Assembly (NCBI GenBank): GCA_947575475.1
Contig: CANPNN010000018.1
Location: 1 to 15,051, forward strand
DNA from: an uncultured Pseudoflavonifractor sp.
GTDB taxonomy: Bacteria; Bacillota_A; Clostridia; Oscillospirales; Oscillospiraceae
Reading direction: 5' to 3'
Length of the DNA: 15,051 bases
Part shown: in pieces, positions 7,353-14,511 of the stretch
Position numbering within the stretch: position 1 is the stretch's first letter
Layout of the letters: the number at the start of each line of letters is the position of its first letter
The notes under the pieces: model-generated
What the model saw: the letters and a program-made list of their open reading frames with translations, nothing else
The model's database searches: none
Told to the model about the DNA's origin: nothing
Translations under genes and position numbers: made by a program

Positions 7353-7375
7353 GGTCATTCTCTCCTTCCCATGGG

Positions 7376-8701
7376 TCAGTCTTCTTTGGGTTCGTCAGCA
7401 GGCTCCCCCTCAATGGCGGCGTCCAGCTGATCGTTGATCTCTTCCAGTTCGGTATCCAGGGCGGTCTCCTCCGGGGCGGCGGGGATCTCCACCGCCACAG
7501 GGGTCTCCTCCACAGCGGGGGGCTCCTCCTCCGGGGCGGCCTTTTCCAAGTCCTCGTGATAGGGGGTCACGCCGCCAAAGCGGTCGGGGTCATAGGCCCG
7601 GCCCCGGGCGTACTGGCGCATCCCCACCCGGCTGGCGGCCTTCTGCTCGGCGGTCATCCGGGCCTCGTCCGGGTCCTTCTCCTTCTTCTTGCCCTTATTC
7701 TTCCGGGCCTCCTCGGCCTCCCGGGCGCGCTGCTCGGCCTTCTCCCGGCGCAGGCGCTTCTCCTCCTCCTTCTCCTCGATCTCCCGGAGGCGGGCGGCCT
7801 CGGCGGCCTTCTCGTAATCTTTCTTCAGCAACTTGCCGCTGATGATCTCCTGGGCAAGGCCCAGCACATTGTTGGCGATCCAGTAGATACTCAGGGCCGC
7901 GGGCATGGCAAAGCCGATCCACAGGGACATGATGGGGGACATGAGCAACATCATCATATTGGTGCTGTTGTTCTGGTTCTGGTTATTCAGGTTGTTGGTC
8001 TTGGTGGTGACGAAGGAAAAGAGGATACTGGTCAGAGCGGACACCACCGGCACCAGGAACAGGCCGAAGCCCATCACCCCGTCCAGCCAGAACTTCAGGT
8101 GGGGCTGAAGGGCCAGATTCACCCCAAAGAAAGAGAAGTTGATGGAGAAGATCTCCTTCATGGTCTCCCCTACCGCGGCCTGGGCCACAGCCACCTTGTC
8201 GGGGGTGATAAGAGACGCCAGATAAAGCTGGTTATACCCCACGTTGGCAAACTCGGCGGCCTCCTTGATCCAGCCGTTGGAGGCGGCCACACTGCCCCAG
8301 TTCAGAGCCTGGGCCACGGCGGTGATCTGCTCCCCGGTGAGGCCCATCATATATTTCAGGGGCTGACGGATAATGGCGTACAGGGGCAGCAGGATAAACA
8401 GGGGCAGGAAGGACCACAGGCACCCGCTCATGGGGTTGGCCCCCTCCTTCTCATAGAGCTTCTGGACCTCCTGCTGATACTTTTGCTGGTCCTTGGCATA
8501 CTGCTTTTGAAGCTTTTGGATCTTGCCGTTGAGCATGTTCATCTGGATCATGCCCTTTTTCCCCTTCAGGGACAGGGGGAACAGGATCACCTTTACCACC
8601 AGGGCAAAGAGGATCAGGGCGATACCGTAGCTGTTGAAGAACTGGTAAAGGAACGTCAACAGCCAGGTAAAGGGCATCATTAAGTAGTAGGCGATTCCCA
8701 T
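7376..8701 (-). CDS. yidC: YidC/Oxa1 membrane insertase (SpoIIIJ type) with long charged tail
   Basis: YidC inserts membrane proteins alone or with SecYEG. Of 441 residues, the first 290 or so form the insertase: hydrophobic segments at about 10-45, 94-120, 204-231 and 249-285, with the charged cytoplasmic hairpin (about 46-88, rich in Lys and Gln) between the first and the next. The residue matching the conserved groove Arg is Lys37 in LVVKVILFPL, which keeps the positive charge. No lipobox is visible at the N-terminus. From about 292 there is an extra tail: a Lys/Glu/Arg coiled coil to about 345, then an acidic, Pro-rich end. Bacillus SpoIIIJ is about 260 residues. The start has GGAGG 9 nt upstream. 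It is flanked by yidD (30 nt) and jag. Confidence 0.95.
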   Translation of the reverse strand: MGIAYYLMMPFTWLLTFLYQFFNSYGIALILFALVVKVILFPLSLKGKKGMIQMNMLNGKIQKLQKQYAKDQQKYQQEVQKLYEKEGANPMSGCLWSFLPLFILLPLYAIIRQPLKYMMGLTGEQITAVAQALNWGSVAASNGWIKEAAEFANVGYNQLYLASLITPDKVAVAQAAVGETMKEIFSINFSFFGVNLALQPHLKFWLDGVMGFGLFLVPVVSALTSILFSFVTTKTNNLNNQNQNNSTNMMMLLMSPIMSLWIGFAMPAALSIYWIANNVLGLAQEIISGKLLKKDYEKAAEAARLREIEEKEEEKRLRREKAEQRAREAEEARKNKGKKKEKDPDEARMTAEQKAASRVGMRQYARGRAYDPDRFGGVTPYHEDLEKAAPEEEPPAVEETPVAVEIPAAPEETALDTELEEINDQLDAAIEGEPADEPKED

Positions 8702-8731
8702 AACATGCAGCCTCCGTAATCAGATACCCGC

Positions 8732-8950
8732 TCAGGGAACGGGGTCGTACTCAATGGTCTTCTGCCGGTGAAAGGGGTGACACTTCAAAAACCGCTTCAG
8801 GGCCAGCAGGCCTCCCTTTGCCGCCCCATATTTCTCAACAGCCTCCAGGGCATACTGAGAGCAGGTGGGGACAAACCGGCAGCAGGGGGGCCGGGCCGGA
8901 GAGATGTTTTTCCGGTAAAAACGGATACACCAGAGGAGAAAGGCCTTCAT
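8732..8950 (-). CDS. yidD: YidD membrane protein insertion efficiency factor
   Basis: This small 72-residue protein, known to help YidC-dependent insertion, carries an N-terminal amphipathic segment (about 1-14). Family landmarks are visible: [31 protein letters not shown] and FLKCHPFH. Its ATG overlaps the rnpA stop (ATGA), so it is probably translated by coupling. The arrangement rnpA-yidD-yidC is the standard one. Confidence 0.96.
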   Translation of the reverse strand: MKAFLLWCIRFYRKNISPARPPCCRFVPTCSQYALEAVEKYGAAKGGLLALKRFLKCHPFHRQKTIEYDPVP

Positions 8951-9300
8951 TTTTCCGTCTTCCTCCCCTGATAGACCCCCAGCTTGTCCAGCAGGCGCAA
9001 AAGGTCCCGCTCCACCTCGGCATAGGGGGCGTGGGCCGAGCGGACCCGGGCCACCACCACCATGTCAAAGCCGGGGAGCATCCGTTCCTCATGGATACGG
9101 TACGCCTCCCGGATCCGGCGGCGGACCCTGTTGCGTTTTACCGCCTTGCCCACTTTGGTCCCCACTGTGACGCCCAGGCGGCTGCGCCGGTGGTGGTTGG
9201 GGCGGACATAAACAGCCAGGGTGGGGGTTACGGCGCTCTTCCCTTTGGAATAGAGCCGGCGGAACAGATGATTCTCCTTTAAGGAAACGGTATGCTTCAC
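8947..9300 (-). CDS. rnpA: Ribonuclease P protein component
   Basis: RnpA binds the RNase P RNA and helps it remove 5' leaders from pre-tRNA. The RNR signature is clear ([17 protein letters not shown]), as is the N-terminal [16 protein letters not shown] place the start at GTG 9300, giving 117 residues beginning MKHTVSLKE, the usual N-terminus. An in-frame ATG at 9324 would add MERGEVEQ, but those codons are the purine-rich AGAGGAGAGG stretch that would serve as ribosome site, and nothing like a Shine-Dalgarno precedes 9324. It is the second gene of the rpmH operon, and its stop overlaps yidD by 4 nt. Confidence 0.95.
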   Translation of the reverse strand: MKHTVSLKENHLFRRLYSKGKSAVTPTLAVYVRPNHHRRSRLGVTVGTKVGKAVKRNRVRRRIREAYRIHEERMLPGFDMVVVARVRSAHAPYAEVERDLLRLLDKLGVYQGRKTEK

Positions 9301-9332
9301 CTGCTCCACCTCTCCTCTCTCCATGCACTTGA

Positions 9333-9359
9333 GGGGCGGCAGAAAAACTCCACCGCCCC
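9333..9359 (-). other. Hairpin between rpmH and rnpA
   Basis: Arms 9333-9339 and 9353-9359 (GGGGCGG/CCGCCCC) form 7 bp around a 13-nt loop containing TTTTT on the minus strand. No U-run follows, so it is more likely a processing or stability element that separates L34 from RnpA levels than a full terminator. Confidence 0.5.
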
Positions 9360-9393
9360 GCGTTTCTTGCCCTATTTGGTTGAAGCCCCCACC

Positions 9394-9528
9394 TTAGTGG
9401 GACAGGCGGACCCGGCCGGCCCGACGGCGGCGGGAAAGGACCTTGCGGCCGTTGGCGGTGGCCATCCGCTTGCGGAAGCCGTGGACCTTGCTGCGCTGGC
9501 GCTTCTTGGGCTGATAGGTACGAACCAT
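9394..9528 (-). CDS. rpmH: 50S ribosomal protein L34
   Basis: This 44-residue protein of the large ribosomal subunit starts [18 protein letters not shown], the L34 hallmark, and continues with [18 protein letters not shown]. The C-terminus (AGRVRLSH) differs a little from the common …LSA ending. The ATG at 9528 has AGGAGGTGT upstream. It is the first gene of the leftward operon and is driven by a near-consensus promoter. Its short length hides it from length-limited searches. Confidence 0.98.
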   Translation of the reverse strand: MVRTYQPKKRQRSKVHGFRKRMATANGRKVLSRRRRAGRVRLSH

Positions 9529-9532
9529 GGTA

Positions 9533-9635
9533 GTACACCTCCTGTACTCATTTCGGCGGGACTGTAAGCCCCGTCACCACAACGCCGAATGCTTTTTCGG
9601 CGCGGTCGTCGATTTTGACGCGTCCTGGAAGACGC
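9533..9635 (-). promoter_or_regulatory. Structured 5' leader of rpmH
   Basis: The roughly 108-nt leader can form four small hairpins in series: 9620-9635 (GCGTC/GACGC), 9583-9602 (CGCCGA/TCGGCG), 9557-9573 (CGGG/CCCG) and 9533-9547 (GTACA/TGTAC). In the last, the loop is the GGAGG of the ribosome site. I know of no riboswitch with this layout. Confidence 0.45.
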
Positions 9636-9642
9636 AGAGAAC

Positions 9643-9671
9643 ATTATAATGGAAAAGGGGCCGTCCGTCAA
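9643..9671 (-). promoter_or_regulatory. Sigma-A promoter of rpmH-rnpA-yidD-yidC-jag
   Basis: On the minus strand TTGACG (9671-9666), a 17-nt spacer and TATAAT (9648-9643) give 11 of 12 consensus bases. Transcription should start near 9636. Confidence 0.92.
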
Positions 9672-9697
9672 CCTTCTTTTTGGCTTTTTTCTCCCGG

Positions 9698-9713
9698 AGG
9701 GGACTTGTCCCCT
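9698..9713. promoter_or_regulatory. 16-nt perfect dyad between the divergent promoters
   Basis: AGGGGAC-TT-GTCCCCT is a perfect inverted repeat with 7-bp arms. It lies 27 nt upstream of the rpmH -35 and about 80 nt upstream of the dnaA -35. No flanking U-run on either strand makes it a convincing terminator. It may be an operator; no regulator is identified. Confidence 0.4.
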
Positions 9714-9758
9714 ATATGTTGTGTTTATAAAAAAACTGTTCACAAACTTTTCCTTTTC

Positions 9759-9767
9759 TGTGGAAAA
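9759..9767 (-). promoter_or_regulatory. DnaA-box-like site upstream of dnaA
   Basis: TGTGGAAAA differs by one base from TGTGGATAA, the complement of the DnaA box TTATCCACA. It lies 27 nt upstream of the dnaA -35. It may serve dnaA autoregulation or be part of a bipartite origin. Confidence 0.45.
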
Positions 9768-9788
9768 ATTTTTTGTAAAAACGGCTCT

Positions 9789-9809
9789 TTTCGTTGCTAT
9801 GAAACGAAA
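9789..9809. promoter_or_regulatory. Inverted repeat overlapping the dnaA promoter
   Basis: TTTCGTT (9789-9795) and AACGAAA (9803-9809) are perfect 7-bp arms around a 7-nt spacer. They overlap the -35 (9794-9799) and the upstream spacer of the dnaA promoter, so a protein bound here would block RNA polymerase. Confidence 0.5.
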
Positions 9810-9822
9810 TTTTTGGTATAAT
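9794..9822 (+). promoter_or_regulatory. Sigma-A promoter of dnaA
   Basis: TTGCTA (9794-9799), a 17-nt spacer and TATAAT (9817-9822). The -10 is also extended (TGGTATAAT). It lies about 40 nt before the dnaA start codon. Confidence 0.85.
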
Positions 9823-9863
9823 GGATTGGATTAGACTGTCTATAAAAACCGATGGGGAAATGA

Positions 9864-11195
9864 GTGAATAAAGACATGAATTCTGCGCCTGAGATCTGGA
9901 AGAGGGTCCTCTCCCTTATGGAGGGAGAACTCACCTCCACCACCATCAGCACCTGGTTCGACGACGCCGAGGCTCTGGCTTTGGAGGCGGACCGGCTGGT
10001 CCTCTATACTCCCACCGTCTTCAAGCGGGATATCATCGTCTCCCGCTATCTTCTTCCGATCCAAAAGGCCCTGAAGGAGCTGTTTTCCGCCGAGTTTGAG
10101 GTGACCGTCCTGGCCGAGGGGGAAAAGGGGGAGATGGGCAAGGAACAGGAGGACTCCTTCCTTCCCGGCACGGAGGAATACACCTTTGACAAGTTCGTGG
10201 TAGGCTCCTCCAACAAGTTTGCTTACGCGGCGGCCCAGGCGGTGGCCGAGGCCCCCGGAAAGCCCAAGGGTTATAACCCCCTGTTTCTCTACGGAGAATC
10301 AGGGCTGGGCAAGACCCACCTTCTCTACGCCATCGCCCACGCCATTCACGCCCAGTATCCCGACTACCGCATCGTCTATATCAAGGGCGACGCCTTTACC
10401 AACGAGCTTATCGCCGCCATCCGGGAGGGCCGGAACCAGGAATTCCGGGACAAATACCGCTCCTGTGACGTATTTTTGATGGACGACGTCCAGTTTATCG
10501 CCGGACGGCAGGCCTCTCAGGAGGAGATGTTCCACACCTTCAACTCCCTTTATGAAGACGGAAAGCAGATCGTTTTCACCGCCGACCGCCCTCCGAAGGA
10601 GATGCTCCGGCTGGACGACCGGCTGAAGACCCGGTTTGAGTGGGGCCTTCCGGTAGATATTCAGCCCCCGGATTATGAAACCAGGGTAGCCATTATCAAG
10701 AACAAGGCCATCCACCGGGGAATGCACCTGCCCGACCCGGTGCTGCGGTATATCGCGGACAACATTACCTCCAATGTCCGGCAGATCGAGGGCACGGTAA
10801 ATAAGATCCTGGCCTTTCAGGAGCTCATGGGGGAACAGGTGGACGTGGACACGGTCACAAGGGCGGTCCGGGATATGTTCAAAGATAAGACGGAGTTTCT
10901 CCCCTCCACCGACGTGATCATCGAAGAGGTGGGCAAGTTCTATAACCTCTCCCCCCAGGATATTCGGGGGCAAACCCGGACCAAGGACGTGGCCCTTGCA
11001 AGGCAGGTGGCCATGTACGAGATCCGCCGGATGACCAACCTCTCCCTAAAAGAGATCGGGCAGGCCTTTGAGGGACGGGACCACACCACGGTGATGCACT
11101 CCATCAAGCAAGTGGAGTCCATGACCAAGGAATCCCCGGAGATGGCCGAGATCATCAAAGACATCAACGCCAACATCAACGCTCGATACGAATAA
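9864..11195 (+). CDS. dnaA: Chromosomal replication initiator DnaA
   Basis: DnaA is a AAA+ ATPase that binds DnaA boxes and opens the origin. The 443 residues include domain I (about 1-85), a short linker, the AAA+ domain with Walker A GESGLGKT at 144-151 and Walker B FLMDDVQF with D207 and D208, and the domain IV helix-turn-helix with GRDHTTVMHS from residue 404. All key residues are in place. Two starts are possible. GTG 9864 has a GGGGA 5 nt upstream and gives MNKDMNSAPEIW; ATG 9876 gives MNSAPEIW, a common DnaA opening, but has no Shine-Dalgarno. I keep 9864 with mild doubt. The gene is driven by its own promoter, which overlaps an inverted repeat, and it is followed by the candidate oriC. 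Confidence 0.97.
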   Translation: MNKDMNSAPEIWKRVLSLMEGELTSTTISTWFDDAEALALEADRLVLYTPTVFKRDIIVSRYLLPIQKALKELFSAEFEVTVLAEGEKGEMGKEQEDSFLPGTEEYTFDKFVVGSSNKFAYAAAQAVAEAPGKPKGYNPLFLYGESGLGKTHLLYAIAHAIHAQYPDYRIVYIKGDAFTNELIAAIREGRNQEFRDKYRSCDVFLMDDVQFIAGRQASQEEMFHTFNSLYEDGKQIVFTADRPPKEMLRLDDRLKTRFEWGLPVDIQPPDYETRVAIIKNKAIHRGMHLPDPVLRYIADNITSNVRQIEGTVNKILAFQELMGEQVDVDTVTRAVRDMFKDKTEFLPSTDVIIEEVGKFYNLSPQDIRGQTRTKDVALARQVAMYEIRRMTNLSLKEIGQAFEGRDHTTVMHSIKQVESMTKESPEMAEIIKDINANINARYE

Positions 11196-11441
11196 AAGCG
11201 GGATATCCACAAATCCACCGAAAAATGGGGAAATGTGAATAACCGGATGGAGACAAATTTTTTGTTTTTTCTCCGGTGTGGAAAAGGGCAAAATCTGTCC
11301 CCATGAGGTGTGGACGGGCAAACCCTGTCACAACAAAGGGTTTTTCCGGTTTTCCACAAATCAACCTTGCCTATCTCTATTACGATATTAATACATTCTT
11401 CTCCTCTGTTTTTGGAGAAAGAAAAAGAATGGAGGCGCCTT
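11196..11441. other. Candidate replication origin (oriC), dnaA-dnaN intergenic region
   Basis: Four 9-mers differ by one base from the DnaA box: ATATCCACA (11203-11211), TGTGAATAA (11234-11242, reverse), TGTGGAAAA (11277-11285, reverse) and TTTTCCACA (11350-11358). A weaker one, TGTGGACGG, lies at 11309. T-rich tract 11253-11270 and the AT-rich stretch 11371-11400 are candidate unwinding sites, conspicuous in a GC-rich genome. The position between dnaA and dnaN matches known Firmicutes origins. I could not clearly identify a DnaA-trio motif. Confidence 0.8.
11367..11394 (+). promoter_or_regulatory. Possible dnaN promoter
   Basis: TTGCCT (11367-11372), a 16-nt spacer and TAATAC (11389-11394), 48 nt before the dnaN start. 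Both boxes are imperfect, and it overlaps an AT-rich part of the origin, so it could be chance. Confidence 0.35.
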
Positions 11442-12569
11442 ATGAAATTCTCCTGCGAAAAAGCTCTGCTTCAGTCCGCTATCTCCACCACCTCCCGGGC
11501 CACCGCCGCTAAAAGCTCTATTCCCGCCTTGGAGGGGATCCTGCTGGAGGCGGGGGAGGAGCTGCGGTTTACCGGTTATAATTTGGAGACGGGCATCCGG
11601 ACTACCGTTCCCGCCGAGGTGAGGGAGAGCGGCTCCCTGGTCCTCTCTGCCCGGAAATTTGCCGACGTGGTGGGTCAGCTTCCCGACGATACGGTGAATG
11701 TGAGCACTGAGGGCCTCACCGTTCATATTCAGAGCGGAGCCACCGAGTACAATATCCCCGCCATCGATCCGGAGGAGTTTCCCGAGCTGCCCGACGTGGA
11801 GAGCCAAAGCGTCCTGACCCTCCCCCGGCAGGTACTGTCAGACATGATCGGCCGGACCATCTTTGCCGTCTCCACAAACGACGGCCGGCCCATCCTCACC
11901 GGGTCCCTCTTTGAAGTGATGAAGGGCCTGCTCACGGTGGTGTCCGTGGATGGCCAGCGGCTGGCTCTCCGCCGGGAGAAGCTGGAGAAAGCCCCGGAGG
12001 CGGACCTGTCCTTCGTGGTCCCCGGCGCGGCTTTGAAGGAAGTCCGCACCATCTGCGGAGACAGCGAGGAGGAAGTCTCTATCCTCATCGGGACCCGGCA
12101 CATTCTCTTCCGCCTGGAAAACACCCAGCTGGTGACCCGACGGCTGGAGGGAGAGTTCCTCAACTACCGCCAGTCCATCTCCTGGAAAAGCGACATTAAG
12201 CTCACCGCAGACGTCCGGACCCTTATGACCTCTATTAGCCGGGCCAGTGTCATTTTAAAGGAAAACAGCAAAAACCCCCTGCGGTGCATCGTGGGAGACG
12301 GAGAGCTGTACCTGTCCTCTGTCACCGCCGCCGACGGCAACAGCTATGACGTATGTCCCGTGGAGGGCAGCGGCAACGACCTGCATATCGGCTTCAACCA
12401 CCGTTTTCTCATGGACGCTTTGAAGGCGGTGCCCACCGACCAGGCAAAGCTTCTTATGGGTACCCCCTCCACCCCCTGCATCATCGTCCCCATGGAGGAA
12501 CCGGAGGGAGAGGAGTCCTTCCTGTTTATGGTACTGCCCGTGCGGATGAGCGCCTCTTGGGATAAGTGA
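11442..12569 (+). CDS. dnaN: DNA polymerase III beta subunit (sliding clamp)
   Basis: DnaN forms a dimeric ring that holds the replicase on DNA and is a hub for repair proteins. The 375 residues have the normal length and the three-fold clamp repeat, with landmarks such as [18 protein letters not shown] near the N-terminus, [10 protein letters not shown] in the middle, EGEFLNYRQ at about 240, and the closing MVLPVRM strand that forms the ligand pocket. The ATG at 11442 has GGAGG at 11431-11435 with 6-nt spacing and gives [10 protein letters not shown], a typical N-terminus; the frame is open further upstream, but that part is origin DNA. It starts a tight operon with rlbA 1 nt downstream. Confidence 0.97.
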   Translation: MKFSCEKALLQSAISTTSRATAAKSSIPALEGILLEAGEELRFTGYNLETGIRTTVPAEVRESGSLVLSARKFADVVGQLPDDTVNVSTEGLTVHIQSGATEYNIPAIDPEEFPELPDVESQSVLTLPRQVLSDMIGRTIFAVSTNDGRPILTGSLFEVMKGLLTVVSVDGQRLALRREKLEKAPEADLSFVVPGAALKEVRTICGDSEEEVSILIGTRHILFRLENTQLVTRRLEGEFLNYRQSISWKSDIKLTADVRTLMTSISRASVILKENSKNPLRCIVGDGELYLSSVTAADGNSYDVCPVEGSGNDLHIGFNHRFLMDALKAVPTDQAKLLMGTPSTPCIIVPMEEPEGEESFLFMVLPVRMSASWDK

Positions 12570-12570
12570 T

Positions 12571-12780
12571 ATGAAAAAAGAGGTCAAGATCACCACAGAA
12601 TTTATCAAACTGGACGCCCTTTTAAAATTTGCGGGGGCTGTGGAGACGGGCGGCGAAGCCAAGCAGGTCATCCAAGAGGGCCATGTCCGGGTCAACGGCG
12701 AGACCTGCGCCATGCGGGGCAAAAAAATACGGCCCGGGGATGTGGCGGAGCTTGACGGGATAAGGATCGAAGTCACATGA
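12571..12780 (+). CDS. rlbA: S4-domain RNA-binding protein RlbA (YaaA)
   Basis: This is a 69-residue S4-like protein; family members between dnaN and recF are thought to bind RNA or ribosomes, and RlbA is the Bacillus name. The S4 core is visible: [21 protein letters not shown], then [19 protein letters not shown]. It begins 1 nt after the dnaN stop with no clear Shine-Dalgarno, so translation probably depends on coupling. Its stop overlaps recF by ATGA. Confidence 0.93.
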   Translation: MKKEVKITTEFIKLDALLKFAGAVETGGEAKQVIQEGHVRVNGETCAMRGKKIRPGDVAELDGIRIEVT

Positions 12781-13880
12781 TCCTGAAACGTTTGGAGCTG
12801 GATTTTTTCCGCAATTATGTGCACGCCGATATACAACTTTCCCCTGGGGTCAACGTCATTTGGGGGGAGAACGCCCAGGGCAAGACCAACCTGTTGGAGG
12901 CCGCCGGCTTCCTCTCCTCCTGCCGGTCCCACCGGGCCCGGTATGACAGGGAGCTGATCCAGTTTGGGGTGGAACATGCCTTTCTCAAGGGGGAGGTAGC
13001 CGCCCATCAGCGGGAGTTCACCCTGGAGGCCCGGCTCCACCGGGGGGAGCGGCGGCAGCTTTTCTCCAACGGGGTGAAGCTGAAGACTGCCGGGGAGCTG
13101 GGGGAGGTATTCAACACCATCCTTTTCTGTCCGGAGGATCTGTCTCTCATCCGGGAAGGGGCCAACCAGCGGCGGCGGTTTCTGGACGACGCCATCTGCC
13201 AGCTACGGCCCAAATACGCCGCGGCATTGGCGGAATATAAGCGGCTTTATGAGCAAAAGACCCGGATCCTCCGGGATTGGGAGGAGAAGCCCTCCCTGCT
13301 GGATACATTGGATGATTTCAACCTTCGTATGGCCCAGGTGGGGGCCGTTGTGATCCATTACAGGGCCCACTTTGTCAGAAGGATGAGCCAGTTGGCTCCC
13401 CCCATCCAATCCGACTTTTCGGGAGGGCGGGAAGAGTTGGGTCTGCGGTATGAGACAGTGAGCACCGTCACCGACCCGGAGGCCCCGCCCAAGGCGATTT
13501 TGGAGCAGCTTTTGGAGCACCAGCAGTCCCACCGCAGGGCAGAGTTGGAGTCACGGCAATGCCTGTCCGGGCCTCATAAGGATGATCTGGAGGTGGAGGT
13601 GGACGGGAGAAGCGCCCGGCAGTTTGCCTCCCAGGGACAGACCCGGACGGCGGCCCTATCCTTGAAGCTGGCTTGCCGGGAACTCTTTCGGGAGGACACG
13701 GGGGAGTGGCCCGTGCTGCTGCTGGACGATGTGCTCTCCGAACTGGACGCCCGGAGGCAAACCTTTGTGCTGGAGCGGATCAACGGGGGCCAGGTCCTCA
13801 TCACCTGCTGTGAGGAGGACAAGAGTGTACCGGTGAGCGGAAGACGGTTCCGGGTAAGGGACGGGTCGGTAACGGCCTGA
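12777..13880 (+). CDS. recF: DNA repair and recombination protein RecF
   Basis: RecF is an SMC/ABC-like ATPase that, with RecO and RecR, helps load RecA at single-strand gaps and stalled forks. The 367 residues match the family. Walker A is GENAQGKTN with K36. The signature region contains LSGPHKDDL, and [17 protein letters not shown] follows. Walker B is [12 protein letters not shown] with D317 and D318. All the key residues are present, so the protein looks functional. The ATG at 12777 overlaps the rlbA stop. It is followed after 39 nt by a small membrane protein gene, not directly by remB as in Bacillus. Confidence 0.97.
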   Translation: MILKRLELDFFRNYVHADIQLSPGVNVIWGENAQGKTNLLEAAGFLSSCRSHRARYDRELIQFGVEHAFLKGEVAAHQREFTLEARLHRGERRQLFSNGVKLKTAGELGEVFNTILFCPEDLSLIREGANQRRRFLDDAICQLRPKYAAALAEYKRLYEQKTRILRDWEEKPSLLDTLDDFNLRMAQVGAVVIHYRAHFVRRMSQLAPPIQSDFSGGREELGLRYETVSTVTDPEAPPKAILEQLLEHQQSHRRAELESRQCLSGPHKDDLEVEVDGRSARQFASQGQTRTAALSLKLACRELFREDTGEWPVLLLDDVLSELDARRQTFVLERINGGQVLITCCEEDKSVPVSGRRFRVRDGSVTA

Positions 13881-13919
13881 TCCTGCCCGGAAAGCCAGAG
13901 GAAAGAGCGGGGGGAGACT

Positions 13920-14222
13920 ATGATATTTCTGATCCTGTTGGCCGTTCCCATGATCATAGGGCTGGTAGCGGAGTACGCCGCCTGCCGCTTTCCAAAGAGA
14001 CGGCTGTGGCGGTGGGCGCCTCCCCTGCTGACCCTTCTGGGGACTCTGGCCGTGACTCTCTACCGCTACCACGGCTGGAGCGACGGGGCGGAGAAGGCCC
14101 CTTGGGAGACCCTCCTTTTTATCCCCGGCATCCCCGCCCTGGGCGCTTTTCTGGGCCTGTGGCTGGGCTGGCGGCTCTGGAAGCGGCTGTGGCTACCCCG
14201 GGTGGTGGAGGAAAGGACGTGA
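13920..14222 (+). CDS. Small three-helix membrane protein of unknown function
   Basis: I do not recognise this protein. It has 100 residues with three hydrophobic segments: about 1-22 (MIFLILLAVPMIIGLVAEYA), about 32-49 and about 63-88. Short basic stretches at 25-31 (PKRRLWR) and at the C-terminus (KRLWLPRVVEERT) suggest an N-out/C-in layout by the positive-inside rule. There are no conserved catalytic residues I can point to, and the Trp-rich third helix is its main oddity. It is likely real: GGGGGAG lies 5 nt before the ATG, it is co-directional in a tight operon, GC-rich wobble bases match its neighbours, and the next gene begins 4 nt later. It sits between recF and remB, where Bacillus has no gene. 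A chance ORF is possible but unlikely. Confidence 0.75.
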   Translation: MIFLILLAVPMIIGLVAEYAACRFPKRRLWRWAPPLLTLLGTLAVTLYRYHGWSDGAEKAPWETLLFIPGIPALGAFLGLWLGWRLWKRLWLPRVVEERT

Positions 14223-14226
14223 GGGC

Positions 14227-14490
14227 ATGTATCTCCACTTAGGCCAGGCCGTGGTGGTACCCGAGGGGGAGATCGTGGGCATCTTCGACCTGGACAACGC
14301 CTCCTGGTCCCCCCGGACCCGGCGGTTTTTGGAGCGGGCGGAGAAGGAGGGCCGGGTGGTGAACGCCGCCAGCGACCTGCCAAAATCCTTCGTCCTGCGG
14401 CAAAAGCGGGACGGAACGAATGTGGTATATCTCTCCCAGCTCTCCCCGGCCACCCTGAAGGGCCGGACGGAGAGCGGATGGATGGAGTAG
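14227..14490 (+). CDS. remB: RemB/YaaB (DUF370) regulatory protein
   Basis: RemB belongs to the DUF370 family with RemA, a DNA-binding regulator of biofilm matrix genes in Bacillus; RemB is linked to the same control but less well studied. The 87 residues begin MYLHLGQAVVVPEGEIVGIF and contain DLDNASWSPRTRRFLERAEKEG and DLPKSFVLR, then VYLSQLSPATLKGR. This is the RemB pattern, and the position just before gyrB is diagnostic. The start is 4 nt after the preceding gene's stop, with GAGGG overlapping that stop as ribosome site. It is the last gene before a 98-nt gap with a large hairpin. Confidence 0.92.
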   Translation: MYLHLGQAVVVPEGEIVGIFDLDNASWSPRTRRFLERAEKEGRVVNAASDLPKSFVLRQKRDGTNVVYLSQLSPATLKGRTESGWME

Positions 14491-14511
14491 AATAAAAATC
14501 AAGTTGGCAAA

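Noticed and set aside
6558..7430. 290-codon + strand frame opposite jag
   Set aside because: Exact antisense of a confident KH/R3H protein and begins within a terminator; Gly/His-rich shadow composition.
7556..8683. 375-codon + strand frame opposite yidC
   Set aside because: Antisense of YidC; the Leu/Gly/His-rich product is what reverse translation of a Lys/Glu/Gln-rich tail gives.
11310..11441. In-frame 5' extension of dnaN
   Set aside because: This is origin DNA with a DnaA box; GGAGG before ATG 11442 and the standard MKFSCEK start settle it.
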